From a virus, in IMG/VR virus record IMGVR_UViG_3300024346_000066, positions 1 to 59,282 of that record: DNA of 59,282 bases; one strand, 5' to 3'. Made by a program: the position numbers and the translations under genes. The notes beneath the pieces are model-generated. The model did no database searches. It had not been told where the DNA came from and saw only the letters and a program-made list of their open reading frames with translations. Positions within the stretch are counted from its first letter, which is position 1. Every line of letters begins with the position of its first letter. Positions 20,049 to 29,900 of this stretch are shown here, piece by piece.

Positions 20049-20381
20049 TTATTGTGTAATTTGAGGTGTTACTGTGACAATCCCCTCAACAACTCGTTTC
20101 TTTGCACCAGCACTAGATGTTACCTCTAAATCATAGAGATATCTTCCTGGAGGGATTGCTTCAGACTGAGTAGCTGTTAATTGAATTCGTACCTTCCCTT
20201 GTGCTGCAGCATAAATTGATGCAGTAAACGCATATGCGGTAGTAGACGTGTATGATTTTCTCATCTGCGAGGCAACAGTGTAACCAGTTAGGTCAAGTGC
20301 TTGACCAGTAGTTGACGTGACAGTGATTATATTACTATAATCGCTACCTTGATCTACGAAAATGTTCGCTACAGTTGCCAT
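20049..20381 (-). CDS. Small beta-sandwich virion protein (BppU-N/Ig-like)
   Basis: A 110-residue protein with the pattern FVDQGSDYSNIITVTSTTGQALDLTGYTV, then QMRKSYTS and a closing PPGRYLYDLEVTSSAG. This is the layout of the small beta-sandwich found in N-terminal domains of baseplate upper proteins and in stand-alone virion proteins of T4-like phages (linear 'extra input, D-L-T-G, R, Y-Y-D-L' pattern). It is first in the late transcript that continues into the 83-residue protein and the long fibre, starting from a perfect TATAAATA box 25 bases upstream. A structural role in attaching fibres is likely but inferred. Confidence 0.65.
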   Translation of the reverse strand: MATVANIFVDQGSDYSNIITVTSTTGQALDLTGYTVASQMRKSYTSTTAYAFTASIYAAAQGKVRIQLTATQSEAIPPGRYLYDLEVTSSAGAKKRVVEGIVTVTPQITQ

Positions 20382-20405
20382 TCATAACTCCGTGTTTTAC
20401 TTGTT

Positions 20406-20413
20406 TATTTATA
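20406..20413 (-). promoter_or_regulatory. Late promoter box, perfect TATAAATA
   Basis: The minus strand reads exactly TATAAATA, 25 bases before the ATG at 20381, and just downstream of a terminator hairpin for the preceding transcript. The combination marks the start of a separate late unit covering the Ig-like protein, the 83-residue protein and the long fibre. Confidence 0.8.
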
Positions 20414-20431
20414 ATTCCAGAGAATGCAAAC

Positions 20432-20456
20432 AAAAAACCCCACCGAAGTGGGGTTT
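20432..20456 (-). terminator. Intrinsic terminator with UUCG tetraloop
   Basis: On the minus strand a 9-bp stem AAACCCCAC / GTGGGGTTT closes the very stable C(UUCG)G loop and runs into six T residues. It lies downstream of the cupin gene stop (20488) and just upstream of the next late promoter. The reverse orientation also has a short T-run, so some bidirectional activity is possible. Confidence 0.9.
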
Positions 20457-20487
20457 AATTTAACTCTATAAGTTCATAAAAATAAAA

Positions 20488-20859
20488 TTATTCATCTACT
20501 GGTGGTGCGGTTAATGGATATTTTTGCATTAAGTCATATGCCTCTCGTCGAGATATATCTGGAGAAGCTACATCATCTACTCCATCACCATCTCGAATTG
20601 CGTGAATGCAACAAAAAACTGTATCATCTTCAAGTGCAATAAATTTATGTGCAGTACCTTTTGGAGTAACCACGAGATGCGGTGCCTTAAATTCTTCTTC
20701 TCCGTTATCATGTTGCATTAAAACTCTTCCAGAACTTATCAAAGTTATGTGGTCGAATGTATGAGCATGCCCTTCAATCTCATCACCTGCCTTTAAAAAA
20801 TGATGCAGTTTTACAAAGACATTATCAACAATATTCAAATCAATTACAACATCAGACAC
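20488..20859 (-). CDS. Cupin-fold protein in the fibre locus
   Basis: This 123-residue protein has both cupin motifs. Motif 1 is GDEIEGHAHTFDHITLISSG with candidate metal ligands H31, H33 and H37 (the usual Glu of the motif is replaced by His/Asp nearby). Motif 2 is PHLVVTPKGTAHKF with H71. The single beta-barrel is typical of small metal-binding enzymes and sugar- or metabolite-binding proteins. It overlaps the 3' end of the 120-residue gene upstream by 8 bases and is followed by a strong terminator, so it belongs to the adhesin transcript. Its substrate cannot be told from sequence; modification of fibre or receptor components is a speculation from context. Confidence 0.75.
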   Translation of the reverse strand: MSDVVIDLNIVDNVFVKLHHFLKAGDEIEGHAHTFDHITLISSGRVLMQHDNGEEEFKAPHLVVTPKGTAHKFIALEDDTVFCCIHAIRDGDGVDDVASPDISRREAYDLMQKYPLTAPPVDE

Positions 20860-21214
20860 GTGTCACTCCAAGTTTTAGTATAGGTTCTATTTCACATAGT
20901 TCCTCGTTAAATACAAACCCATTTTCCTCATAATTGGGGAAACTGGCTTTCATAGCATTTTGTTTCGCAGTTTTTTCTTCTAGAGTCATTGGTCGAATGT
21001 TATATACATCTTTAACCACACCATTATCAAATTCATAACTAATATTTTCTAAAATTTCATAAACACCAATTATAGGTCTTTGTGATTTTTCAAATTTTGC
21101 CAACCAATTGGGTAAATTATTAACATCAACCTCAGGAAAAGCCTGAAGTACATTTTCTGCTAACATTGGATGGTCTATTATTTGACCATTTTGTACTTTA
21201 ATATAAAGTTCCAT
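20852..21214 (-). CDS. Small protein downstream of adhesin, possible fibre-assembly factor
   Basis: A 120-residue acidic protein beginning MELYIKVQNGQIIDHPMLAENV, with a W-L-A-K-F motif in the first half and IRPMTLEEKTAKQNAMKASF in the second. Short proteins of this layout (an N-terminal 'what to do with this coordinate' strand pair and a P-M-T-x-E-E-K helix) often follow phage fibre genes, sometimes as tail-fibre assembly factors. It shares its start with the stop codon of the adhesin gene (position 21214), so translation is probably coupled. I do not recognise a defined family. Confidence 0.55.
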   Translation of the reverse strand: MELYIKVQNGQIIDHPMLAENVLQAFPEVDVNNLPNWLAKFEKSQRPIIGVYEILENISYEFDNGVVKDVYNIRPMTLEEKTAKQNAMKASFPNYEENGFVFNEELCEIEPILKLGVTRV

Positions 21215-22845
21215 TATTCGTTTCCTGTTCTAGTATTAGGGTAATATCTAGCATTTCCTGGCCATAAAATACGAACTGCGCCCGATCCACCTGGAGTGCC
21301 CCAGCTTGGTCCAACACCGCCACCACCATATGTAGTTCCAGATCCACCAGATCCAGGCTGTCCTGGCTGGGCAAACCTCGCACCGCCAGCGCCACTGGCA
21401 CCTTGCCCCAAAATTCCTACACCGCCTCCATTTGTACCAACATTGTATCCATTCTCACCACCACCGCCACCGCCACCGCCACCATTAGAGCCAGCTTGGC
21501 CATTGGTGCCTGAACCACCTCTGCCACCCGCTCCTCCATATCCACCTGCACCACCAGCTGATGGCCAAGATCCACCTAAGTAAGTGCCCGAGCCACCATC
21601 ACCAGTAACTTGTCCAGACCCAGTATACACAGCAGTTCCACCCTCTGCACTGCCACCTGGACCAGTTGGCGATACACCAGGTCCACCACCGCCATGGGCA
21701 CCGACAAAGCTAGAAAAATAAGTCTGCTCGCCACCTCCACCACGACTACTACCAGCACCAGCACCACCACCTACTACCACAGTGTACCCAGTCCCAGGAG
21801 AGACTGTAATATTATTTCTATATGATAAAGCACCACCAGCACCAGCACCAGAACCAGTGCCTGAGCCTGAACCACCACCACCTACAGTAAGAACTGATAC
21901 TGATGTAACACCAGATGGTGCTGTCCAAGTATATGTTCCTTGAGCAACATACTCAGCTTGACCAGGAGCGACAGTTGGTACTATAGTATTAGACGCTGCG
22001 GTAGTTGAGCCTGTAGCATTTGTAGCTGTAACCACACATTGAACATTGGCGCCGATATCGGCAGAAACTGTACTATATGTACTAGATGTAGCACCAGAAA
22101 TTGGTCCACCATTTCTATACCATGAATATGCATAAGAGAAGGATGCTGGGTATCCAGTCCAACTACCAGTAGTAGAAGAAAGAGTAGATCCCTGCGCAGT
22201 GGCACCACTAATACTTGGTGCACTTGTATTAACTGGTGATTGGGCAATAGCTGCGGTTGCTGATGATGTTGAAGAAGCACTTCCAGTACTATTTGTAGCA
22301 GTAACTGTACAAGTTATAGTGTTACTTGCATCTGCTGAAACTAATGTGTAAGAACTTGATGTTGCTCCACTAATAGCAGATCCAGCACGATTCCATTGGT
22401 AAGCGTACGAAAAGGATGCTGGGTATCCAGTCCAAGTTCCTGTTGTTGATGATAAAGCATTCCCAACAGTAGTTGTTCCAGAAATAGTTGGTGCACTTGA
22501 AACTACTGGGATTTGCAAAATTGCTGAAGTACCTGTAGAAGTAGATGTTACTGAAGTTACTGCATTGGTGGCAGTAACTGTACAAGTAATAACAGTACCT
22601 GCATCTGCTGATACTAATGTGTAAGAACTTGATGTTGCTCCACTAATAGCAGATCCATCACGTTTCCACTGGTAAGCAAAAGTTATGGTTGGTGTACCTG
22701 ACCAAGTACCAGTTGTTGATGATAATGCATTCCCAACAGTAGTTGTTCCAGAAATACTTGGGACTGCTAAATTTAATGGAGCAGATGCGCCAGCAAAGCC
22801 AAACGATCTAATTGATCCTGCTCCCCTAGTTGATAGTAAAGGCAT
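21214..22845 (-). CDS. Adhesin with Ig-like repeats and glycine-rich tip
   Basis: The 543-residue protein likely is a receptor-binding adhesin. Residues ~25-290 hold three repeats of a ~90-residue bacterial Ig-like domain with the signature P-x-ISGTTTVGNALSSTTGTW, YQWKRDGSAISGATSSSY and TCTVTATN. Residues ~295-543 are a glycine-rich domain (beginning AEYVAQGTYTWTAPSGVTSVSVL), with runs such as GGGGEQTYFSSFVGAHGGGG; this arrangement is like the polyglycine-sandwich adhesins of T4-like phages and Gly-rich domains of bacterial surface proteins. The C-terminus, GTPGGSGAVRILWPGNARYY, is the standard end of that family. It lies directly downstream of the TGNV-repeat fibre. Confidence 0.8.
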   Translation of the reverse strand: MPLLSTRGAGSIRSFGFAGASAPLNLAVPSISGTTTVGNALSSTTGTWSGTPTITFAYQWKRDGSAISGATSSSYTLVSADAGTVITCTVTATNAVTSVTSTSTGTSAILQIPVVSSAPTISGTTTVGNALSSTTGTWTGYPASFSYAYQWNRAGSAISGATSSSYTLVSADASNTITCTVTATNSTGSASSTSSATAAIAQSPVNTSAPSISGATAQGSTLSSTTGSWTGYPASFSYAYSWYRNGGPISGATSSTYSTVSADIGANVQCVVTATNATGSTTAASNTIVPTVAPGQAEYVAQGTYTWTAPSGVTSVSVLTVGGGGSGSGTGSGAGAGGALSYRNNITVSPGTGYTVVVGGGAGAGSSRGGGGEQTYFSSFVGAHGGGGPGVSPTGPGGSAEGGTAVYTGSGQVTGDGGSGTYLGGSWPSAGGAGGYGGAGGRGGSGTNGQAGSNGGGGGGGGGENGYNVGTNGGGVGILGQGASGAGGARFAQPGQPGSGGSGTTYGGGGVGPSWGTPGGSGAVRILWPGNARYYPNTRTGNE

Positions 22846-22857
22846 ATTTAATTCCTA

Positions 22858-23658
22858 TTAAGCAAATTTAACAACTGAACCAAGAGCATTATATGTACCT
22901 GATCCTGTCTTAGTTAGAGTTATAGTATAAACATCAAGTGAACTTGCATTTCCAGCAGATGGAGCAGATCCATTCTGCCACTTAACTGTTACTGCAGATC
23001 CATCTACTGTAAATCCAGTTTGATAGTAAGCAGTTGATCCATTAGTTACCATAAATGCAATACTAACTGTGTCACCAGTAGCTAAGGTATTATTTAGTGT
23101 AGTAGAAGAATTTCCACGAACATTTAATGTCCAATTTCCAGTAGCATTAGAAGTGTAAAGAACAACAGCTTGGGTGAGTAAATCAAAGTCAACAGTTCCT
23201 GTTGCAGCAGTTGCTGCCACTGTTGTCTTTTCAATAATTGGTGCAAATGCCGTAATACCACTATGTGTATACTTTGCAGTGATGGTGGAAGCAGTTCCTG
23301 GAGCTAAGTAATCTGTTCCTGCAGTAGCTGCACTAAAAGCACTAGTTCCATTACCCCTTAACACACCTGTTAAAGTAGTAGCACCTGATCCACCACTTCC
23401 TACTCCTAGAGTAGCAGATAAACTTCCAGCAGACCCACTTACGTTACCAGTTACGTTACCAGTTACGTTACCAGTTACATTACCAGTTACGTTACCAGTT
23501 ACGTTACCAGTTACGTTACCAGTTAAGGTAGCAGTAATGGCTCCAGAACTAACAGTTAACTTAGTACCAACTTCAGTATTAAGAGCAGTAAAGTTAGCAT
23601 CTACTTCAGCGTTTGTAAGGGGACTACCCTTGGTTGTTCTTAGCGTTAATGTCGCCAT
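22858..23658 (-). CDS. Tail fibre-like protein with TGNV tandem repeat
   Basis: A 266-residue fibre-like protein. It starts MATLTLRTTKGSPLTNAEVDANFTALNTEV, a common N-terminal domain of phage fibres, then runs into seven tandem TGNV units encoded by a 12-bp DNA repeat, followed by GVGSGGSGATTLTGVLRGNG. The C-terminal ~125 residues share [33 protein letters not shown] and the terminal V-KFA with the end of the 808-residue fibre 15 kb away, so the two proteins carry the same tip domain on different shafts. A perfect TATAAATA box lies 174 bases upstream inside the small coiled-coil gene. Confidence 0.75.
   Translation of the reverse strand: MATLTLRTTKGSPLTNAEVDANFTALNTEVGTKLTVSSGAITATLTGNVTGNVTGNVTGNVTGNVTGNVTGNVSGSAGSLSATLGVGSGGSGATTLTGVLRGNGTSAFSAATAGTDYLAPGTASTITAKYTHSGITAFAPIIEKTTVAATAATGTVDFDLLTQAVVLYTSNATGNWTLNVRGNSSTTLNNTLATGDTVSIAFMVTNGSTAYYQTGFTVDGSAVTVKWQNGSAPSAGNASSLDVYTITLTKTGSGTYNALGSVVKFA
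23441..23524 (-). repeat. Seven tandem copies of a 12-bp repeat (TGNV codons)
   Basis: The plus-strand unit ACGTTACCAGTT is repeated seven times in a row (one copy has ACATTA). On the coding strand it encodes the tetrapeptide T-G-N-V. Because 12 is a multiple of 3, slippage would lengthen or shorten the fibre shaft without breaking the frame. It is not a CRISPR array: there are no spacers. Confidence 0.95.
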
Positions 23659-23673
23659 TGTGTTTTCCTTACT

Positions 23674-23904
23674 TTAAGATCTTTTGTTTATTAGCACCAG
23701 AAGCATCTGTTTTATGTCAGAAAGTTCTGTCTTTATGTTATTTATTTCTTCTGAATGTTCTTCGATTTGTCTTTGCTTACTCAATACGGAATCTCTTCGA
23801 TTTATATAATTCTGATACTCAGATCTATTAGTATTTATAATGGCGCTAGTGCTTATATCTCGAACTAGTCCATCTTTACCCTCAATTTTAACTATTGTAG
23901 TCAT
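23674..23904 (-). CDS. Small coiled-coil protein, unknown function
   Basis: A 76-residue protein beginning MTTIVKIEGKDGLVRDISTSAI and ending in a helix with heptad spacing (KQRQIEEHSEEINNIKTELSDIKQMLLVLI), predicted to be a coiled coil and therefore perhaps a trimeric or dimeric connector. The ATG at 23904 shares a base with the TAA of the DUF4815 gene (TAATG), which argues for this start and for coupled translation; a longer TTG-start reading is less likely. Small proteins like this accompany DUF4815 genes in related T4-like phages. Confidence 0.65.
   Translation of the reverse strand: MTTIVKIEGKDGLVRDISTSAIINTNRSEYQNYINRRDSVLSKQRQIEEHSEEINNIKTELSDIKQMLLVLINKRS
23832..23839 (-). promoter_or_regulatory. 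Possible internal late promoter (TATAAATA)
   Basis: A perfect TATAAATA lies inside the small coiled-coil gene, 174 bases before the ATG of the TGNV-repeat fibre. It could start a transcript for that fibre and the adhesin, but it also could be chance in AT-rich coding DNA, so it is weaker than the intergenic boxes. Confidence 0.4.
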
Positions 23905-26900
23905 TATGCACAAGCAATAACACGAAGATCTTTAACTCTTGGGACAGCCGCAGAGTTTGTAGACTTCATAACTAACTTAATTTGAAGTGAGTCAAAAGCA
24001 CTGATATCTTTAGCAGTAAATGTCGTATCAATAAATTGATCGCTTCCAACCTGAACATACACAACTTGACTATCTGAAGGAATCTGGATCCAGTTAATAG
24101 TATCAAAAGAGGTATTAGAACCAAGTTGAGCAGTTTTATAATAAACATCTACAGATGCATCTGCAGGAATACTTGCACCAAACTGAACACGAATTAGGTC
24201 AGATGTATTAGCCAAGTTAATTTTCTTAGTTACATACTTACTATATGTAGAACTTCCAATAGGAGCAATTTCATCTACAAAGAAATCTTTCTGAGAAAGA
24301 GTAATTGCAGGTGTAGCTGCCTGAGTAGTAAATGCTCTATCTAGTGTTACAGTAGCAGTAGTACCATTATCAGTAACTTTAGTTACCAAGAAAGTGCCAT
24401 CATTTAATGCACTGGTAGAACCAGAAACAGTTAGGTATTTACCAACAGCGATAGTTTGTAAAACTCCACGAGCAGTAGCATTTGTAGAAGTAATAGTGCT
24501 TCCACTGAAAGCGATGGTAGTATTGGCAGACAATAAAGTCTTATCATCAATACCACCAATATTCATATTTGCAGAAGTTGGAGCATTAATCTTATTGCTA
24601 AATCCAATCAAGCTAATTCGATGTGTGTCTAAGATAGGAGACAATGCGTCATTAGTTGTACTCATGGTAACATTGAATGCTGCTGATTTATTTCCACTTA
24701 AACTATTATCTTCATTGATTTCAGAAGCCACCATTCTTGGAGTTACGAAATAATTATTTTCGTTGGCAAGAACATCGGTAAATGTAGAGTCTAAAGTATA
24801 TGCAGACTGTGTTGAACTATCAACTGATTTGCCAGTTGTAGTCTTAATCCCAAATGTAGTCATAGTATCAGAGAAAGTCTGAATCTGTAGGGTTGGTTGC
24901 ACTCCATCATACTGTAAGTTTCTAGTGGCACGAACAGTAGTACCACCAGTATATCCACTAGATGTTGGTGTTGTAGAAACAGTTATACAGTAAGAATCTA
25001 AATCGACATCGCTAATGATTTGAGTTGTATAAATCTCAGAAGCAGGAACACCAAAGATTGGAGCAACATATTTGAATGCAGATCCAGCACTTAGTGTGGC
25101 AGTGGCATTTGCAGCAAAGGTCGCAGAAGTATTACTAACAATAGTAGCAATCTTACCAATAAAAGAACCAGCAGAATTATAAATTGCAGAACCGACAGCA
25201 AGTTGCGTAGTGAAAGCAGTTGAAACACCAGTCAGTGTGGTATTGGCAGTGCTTGTTGCAATAGTTCCAGTTCCTGTAGTTCCAGTTAACTGAGTCTGAG
25301 CAGAACTGGTGATAATAGTACGTGAACCTGTAGGCATACCATGATTAGTTTGATATACACGAATCTTAGTTACACCACTCTTAATTTCAAACGGATCATT
25401 TGCTAGATTTTGATATGGTAGAACATCGTTGACGAACTCTACATTGGCAATTACATCAGTTTCAAATTTAGCACGATAGATGGTAAACTTCAAATCTTGG
25501 TTCTGATCAGCAGTCCAAGTAGATGCATTTTGAGACTTAAAGAATACACCCATATAAGGTTGTTCAGAAATAGTACGACTAGATCCTGGAATCAAATCAC
25601 CAATCTGAGAAATCCAAACTTTATAGTTATTTGAATCTGATGATAGGATAATAGCATACTCTCCATTATCCTGAACATAAACAGGAGATGAGAATTGAAA
25701 AGTAGTTGCAGTATCATACTTCGGGGTTGGTACACCACCCACTGAAACTACATTGGAAGAGATATTAACATCAGCTGATTTTTTAGAAACTTTAGAGAAT
25801 GGTAGAACTAATTTTCCTGGATATCCATTAACAACTTCACGAATTTCTATATTCACAGGAATTTTATCATCTTTGGAAGCGAAGAAAATATCAATCTTAG
25901 TTAAGAATGCGCCACCCGTTTGTTGCACTAAGAATGTTTGTGCAAGTGGATCCCACCAACCAGTATCAGAAACGATACGATCAGCAGATTGTACAATAAC
26001 TTGATTTTCCAATAATTGTTCTTCAGCAAGTTGAGCATTACGAACAGCATTAACAGTTGATTGGCGTGTTTCCAGAATACCCTCAGCACGATACAACGAA
26101 CGTCCACGAGAAGTAAAATCACCCTGTGCTGCTACATTATCAACTAATTTGAACTCACGAGTACCAGTGCGAAAACGAACAGATTCATTATTTGGAATAT
26201 TAAAGATTAAGTTTAAATCTCCAGTGAAGTTTGATACTAAGCTATCTCCAACCACAGCAGTAGTTAATGAAGAGAATGTACCAGTTGCAGAAGAGATAGA
26301 ACCCGCTAATTGTTCAGAAGCAGAGAATGTACCCTTAACATTTTGAACAAATAACGAATAAATTCCAGTAGCTGCATTAAATTCTTTACCAACTACAACA
26401 GCAGTTGCACCAGAAGTAGCACCAGTAATAATATCACCACGATTCAAACAAACTTGTGAGTCACTATTAATACGTCGAGCAGTCTGAGAAGAAAGACCAC
26501 CTACATTAGAAGAATCATCAAACTGCCCACTAACTGGCAAATATGTTAACTTAGATGCAGGAGTACAGAAACTAGAAACTGTAACATCATCGAAATAAGG
26601 ATAGAAACGAGTATTGGGTTTTAATCCTTTAACTTGCACAAGAATGTTTCTTGAACGAATATATGGAATAACTGCAGTTGATAGAACACGATCAGAAACA
26701 ATCTCACGATCAATACGTGAGATTAATGTTGTCTTAACCCCAGTGCGACTCTGTCCAATTTGAGTGGCAACAGTTTCTGCCACAACTTGACGAGCATTAA
26801 TATGCCCCTGATCTCTGTTACCAAAGCGTGCGTTAAACGCATCAACGTCTAAGAAAACATCACCCTGACGAGCTGCCCAATTTATACCAGTGGTGAAAAT

Positions 26901-29900
26901 TGTTCTACTTGATACTGGCGCACCAGTCCACTGATTTTGCCATGCATTCCAAACAGTTCCTAAAACACCAGCACGTTCTGCAATAGCTTTAACAGCATTA
27001 AAGTTACCTTCAACTTGATTAACAATATCTGGACGACGATCAACTTCAAACCAATCATCAGAGGATGGCGTTAGAGTTACTTGCCCCAAAAACGTAAAGA
27101 TAGCAAATGGGTTAATGTTTTCCAAACGAGATGCATATTCTTGCTTAATAAATGGCATGTGTTCTACAATAGGTAATGTAATAACATCACCGTATAGTTT
27201 GTAGTTTGCATCAATACGATCTGCATCAGTAGAATTCTTCTCGATTAGATTAATATTTTGCATTGAATAGAATGGACGAAGTTCACCCTTCTCCATATCA
27301 ATAGAACACAAATAGTCAGGAGAAGTTACATCTCCAATATTTTGTGCAGCAAAACTATCTACAATAAAACCATTTTTAAATCTATCAAGACCAGCAGTGT
27401 CAACAATGTTCAATGATTCTGTTTGTTGCTCTAGTAGAGATAATGATGTATAGTATTCAAGATTATCAATACGTTTTTCTAACTTACCGATGTCACGCAT
27501 AGTATAGCGTTTATTATCTATTGCACCTACTACAACAGAAGTCGATGTAGTTGAGAAAGTATATGGCTCTAAAGTTAAATTATACAGAAGCATGCCTAAA
27601 GATGGGTCAAGTGGCTCTCCTGGAGTTAAAGAAGATACGCCATCGATAGGAAAGAAGTTACCATTAAAGTCAACAGCGATTTTAGTTTTACGTGCCAAGT
27701 AATATGTAAAATCTGCACGAATATCAATACCACGTTTTGGAACTAAGGCACCAGAAGAACCTGAACCATTAAATGTAGCACCAGCATCATCAATACGTGG
27801 TCGGAAGTCAATAGAATCACGTAATGAACTTCCATTAAATATTGGAATAGTTTCGTATGCTACATTTCCTGGATATGAATTAACTGTGAAGTAATCACCA
27901 GTAGAGTGGGTAAAGTATTCAAACTCAACGCTGATTGGAGCAGTTGGTGCAACGTATGATGCTTTTAATAATAGACGTGCTACATCATAATGAGTATTTC
28001 TTTGTCCATCATCAAATTCATATCGATCTGTAATATCGATAGTATATGAACCAGTTGCAGAAGCAAATGTTCCAGTGTCCATTTTAACTGAAACTAAACG
28101 GAATGCATCAGCTTTACCGAGTAATAACTCTGTCTTAGTTGCAGTTGCTGCAGTAGTAAAGGTAGTAGTCGTAGAAGCTAATGTTTTGGTTTTCTCTGTT
28201 AGAGTTGCTCCAGATTTATTTACTGTGCCAATAACAATAAAGTTTTGGGATGCGTATGTATCAGATATTGTAAACTGAACTGTTGAAGAAGAAACCACAA
28301 TTGCAGAAGGAAGAACTACTGCACCGCCAGCACCAGCATCATTAGACACTAACAAATAGTTATCAGTTTCTGCAGCAGAAGCAAATGTACCACTAGAAGT
28401 AGTAACAGTTAATGTGCAATTACCACCAGATGCAGAAGAAGTCGTTCCAGTAAAACGCTCCATAACTGTATAAGTCGTATCATTACTTCCAGTAGAAGAA
28501 CGAACTGATTTAATAGCATAGTATGGAAGTTTAAATATTAAACTTGTATTTTCTGGTTCTTTTAATTCTGCAGTAATTTCATCAACTGTGACACCAATTA
28601 CGTTCACAGCAGTACCAACTTCAATTCTAGTTTGAGAAACGATAGATGTTACACGAACACGATTAGTTCCAAGGTAAACCCAATCTCCAACTGCAAGATC
28701 AGTTTGGAATGATGTACCCAAACCTTGGATAAATGTACCTGAACCTTGTGTGCCATACGTATTGGAAGTATATGAAGTAACTGAACCAATTAAACGTGTA
28801 TTATCACCAACAATATCTGCAGTGAAACTCAAATTAGCATCACTTGATACATTATAATAAAAAGACTTGGCATGTTGATTAAAAGTATATCCAGCAGTAA
28901 TACTAACATCAAACAAAAATACTTTATATTGCTCAGTGCCTGATGCAATTGTACCATTGTGCCACTCAATTCCACGAATACGTGCTGTACCGATTGCATT
29001 TGCACTCGTTGGAACTGCACCATCGGAAGTTACGAATCTATCGTAAATGGTAACTGCGGCGAATGAATTCACAGGTGGTAAGTTATTGACATTATCAACA
29101 ATTAGATAATTGCCTACAGTGGCTGGAATAATTGCATTATCCACCTGAACATAATCACGTGCTTTATTAACTGCAACATATTCAGTTGCAACTTTTTCAA
29201 TTTCATAACCCTGTACGTATGCTTTTCCTGGTTCTAATCCAATAGCTAATTTAGCAGAATCACCGCCATTTGCTGGAGTGAAAACACCACGATTATAGTA
29301 TGGAGTAATATTATATTCCCACTGAACACCAGTAGATCCTGGACCATCATACGCTAAACCACTAGTATGAGTTGGTGCAGTGTTAATAGAGGTAGATGAT
29401 GTTTTAGCAACATATGTGGTTCCATTGCTAGTAACTATATCACCAATCAAAAATGCAGTACTTGCTGTCCAAGCACCACGATTGTTATTTCTATGCTCAC
29501 GAACATCTATTTTAAATGGACGTACAGCGTAATTTCCCGACTCATCATACGTGCGACGAGCAAGAGTTTTTTCTAAAACATTATATTCAGTTGTAGTTGT
29601 ATGGCGAATAATTGCGCCAGCATCTACACGAAGAAGTTCAACAAAGTCTACATCTGCTGTAGAATCAATGGTTTTCTTATCTAGAACTAAATCAATGTAG
29701 TAACGATGAGCACCTGGAGCAGCATAGTTATAGCTATTTTGCGCATTGTCTAAAAGTGATTCATATCCAGTATCTTCTGGAGTGATTAACTGTTCATCGA
29801 TAGTTAATCCAATACGATATGTTGGTGTATTTGTATATTTGTCTAGAACGATAATTTGTGTATCACATAAAACAAAATATCCATTGACATAATATACACC

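Noticed and set aside
21296-21583. Proline-rich 95-codon plus-strand frame
   Set aside because: It is the complement of glycine codons (GGN to NCC) in the adhesin gene; no independent support.
23441-23524. Possible CRISPR-like array
   Set aside because: Repeats are only 12 bp, directly adjacent with no spacers and in frame with a fibre gene.
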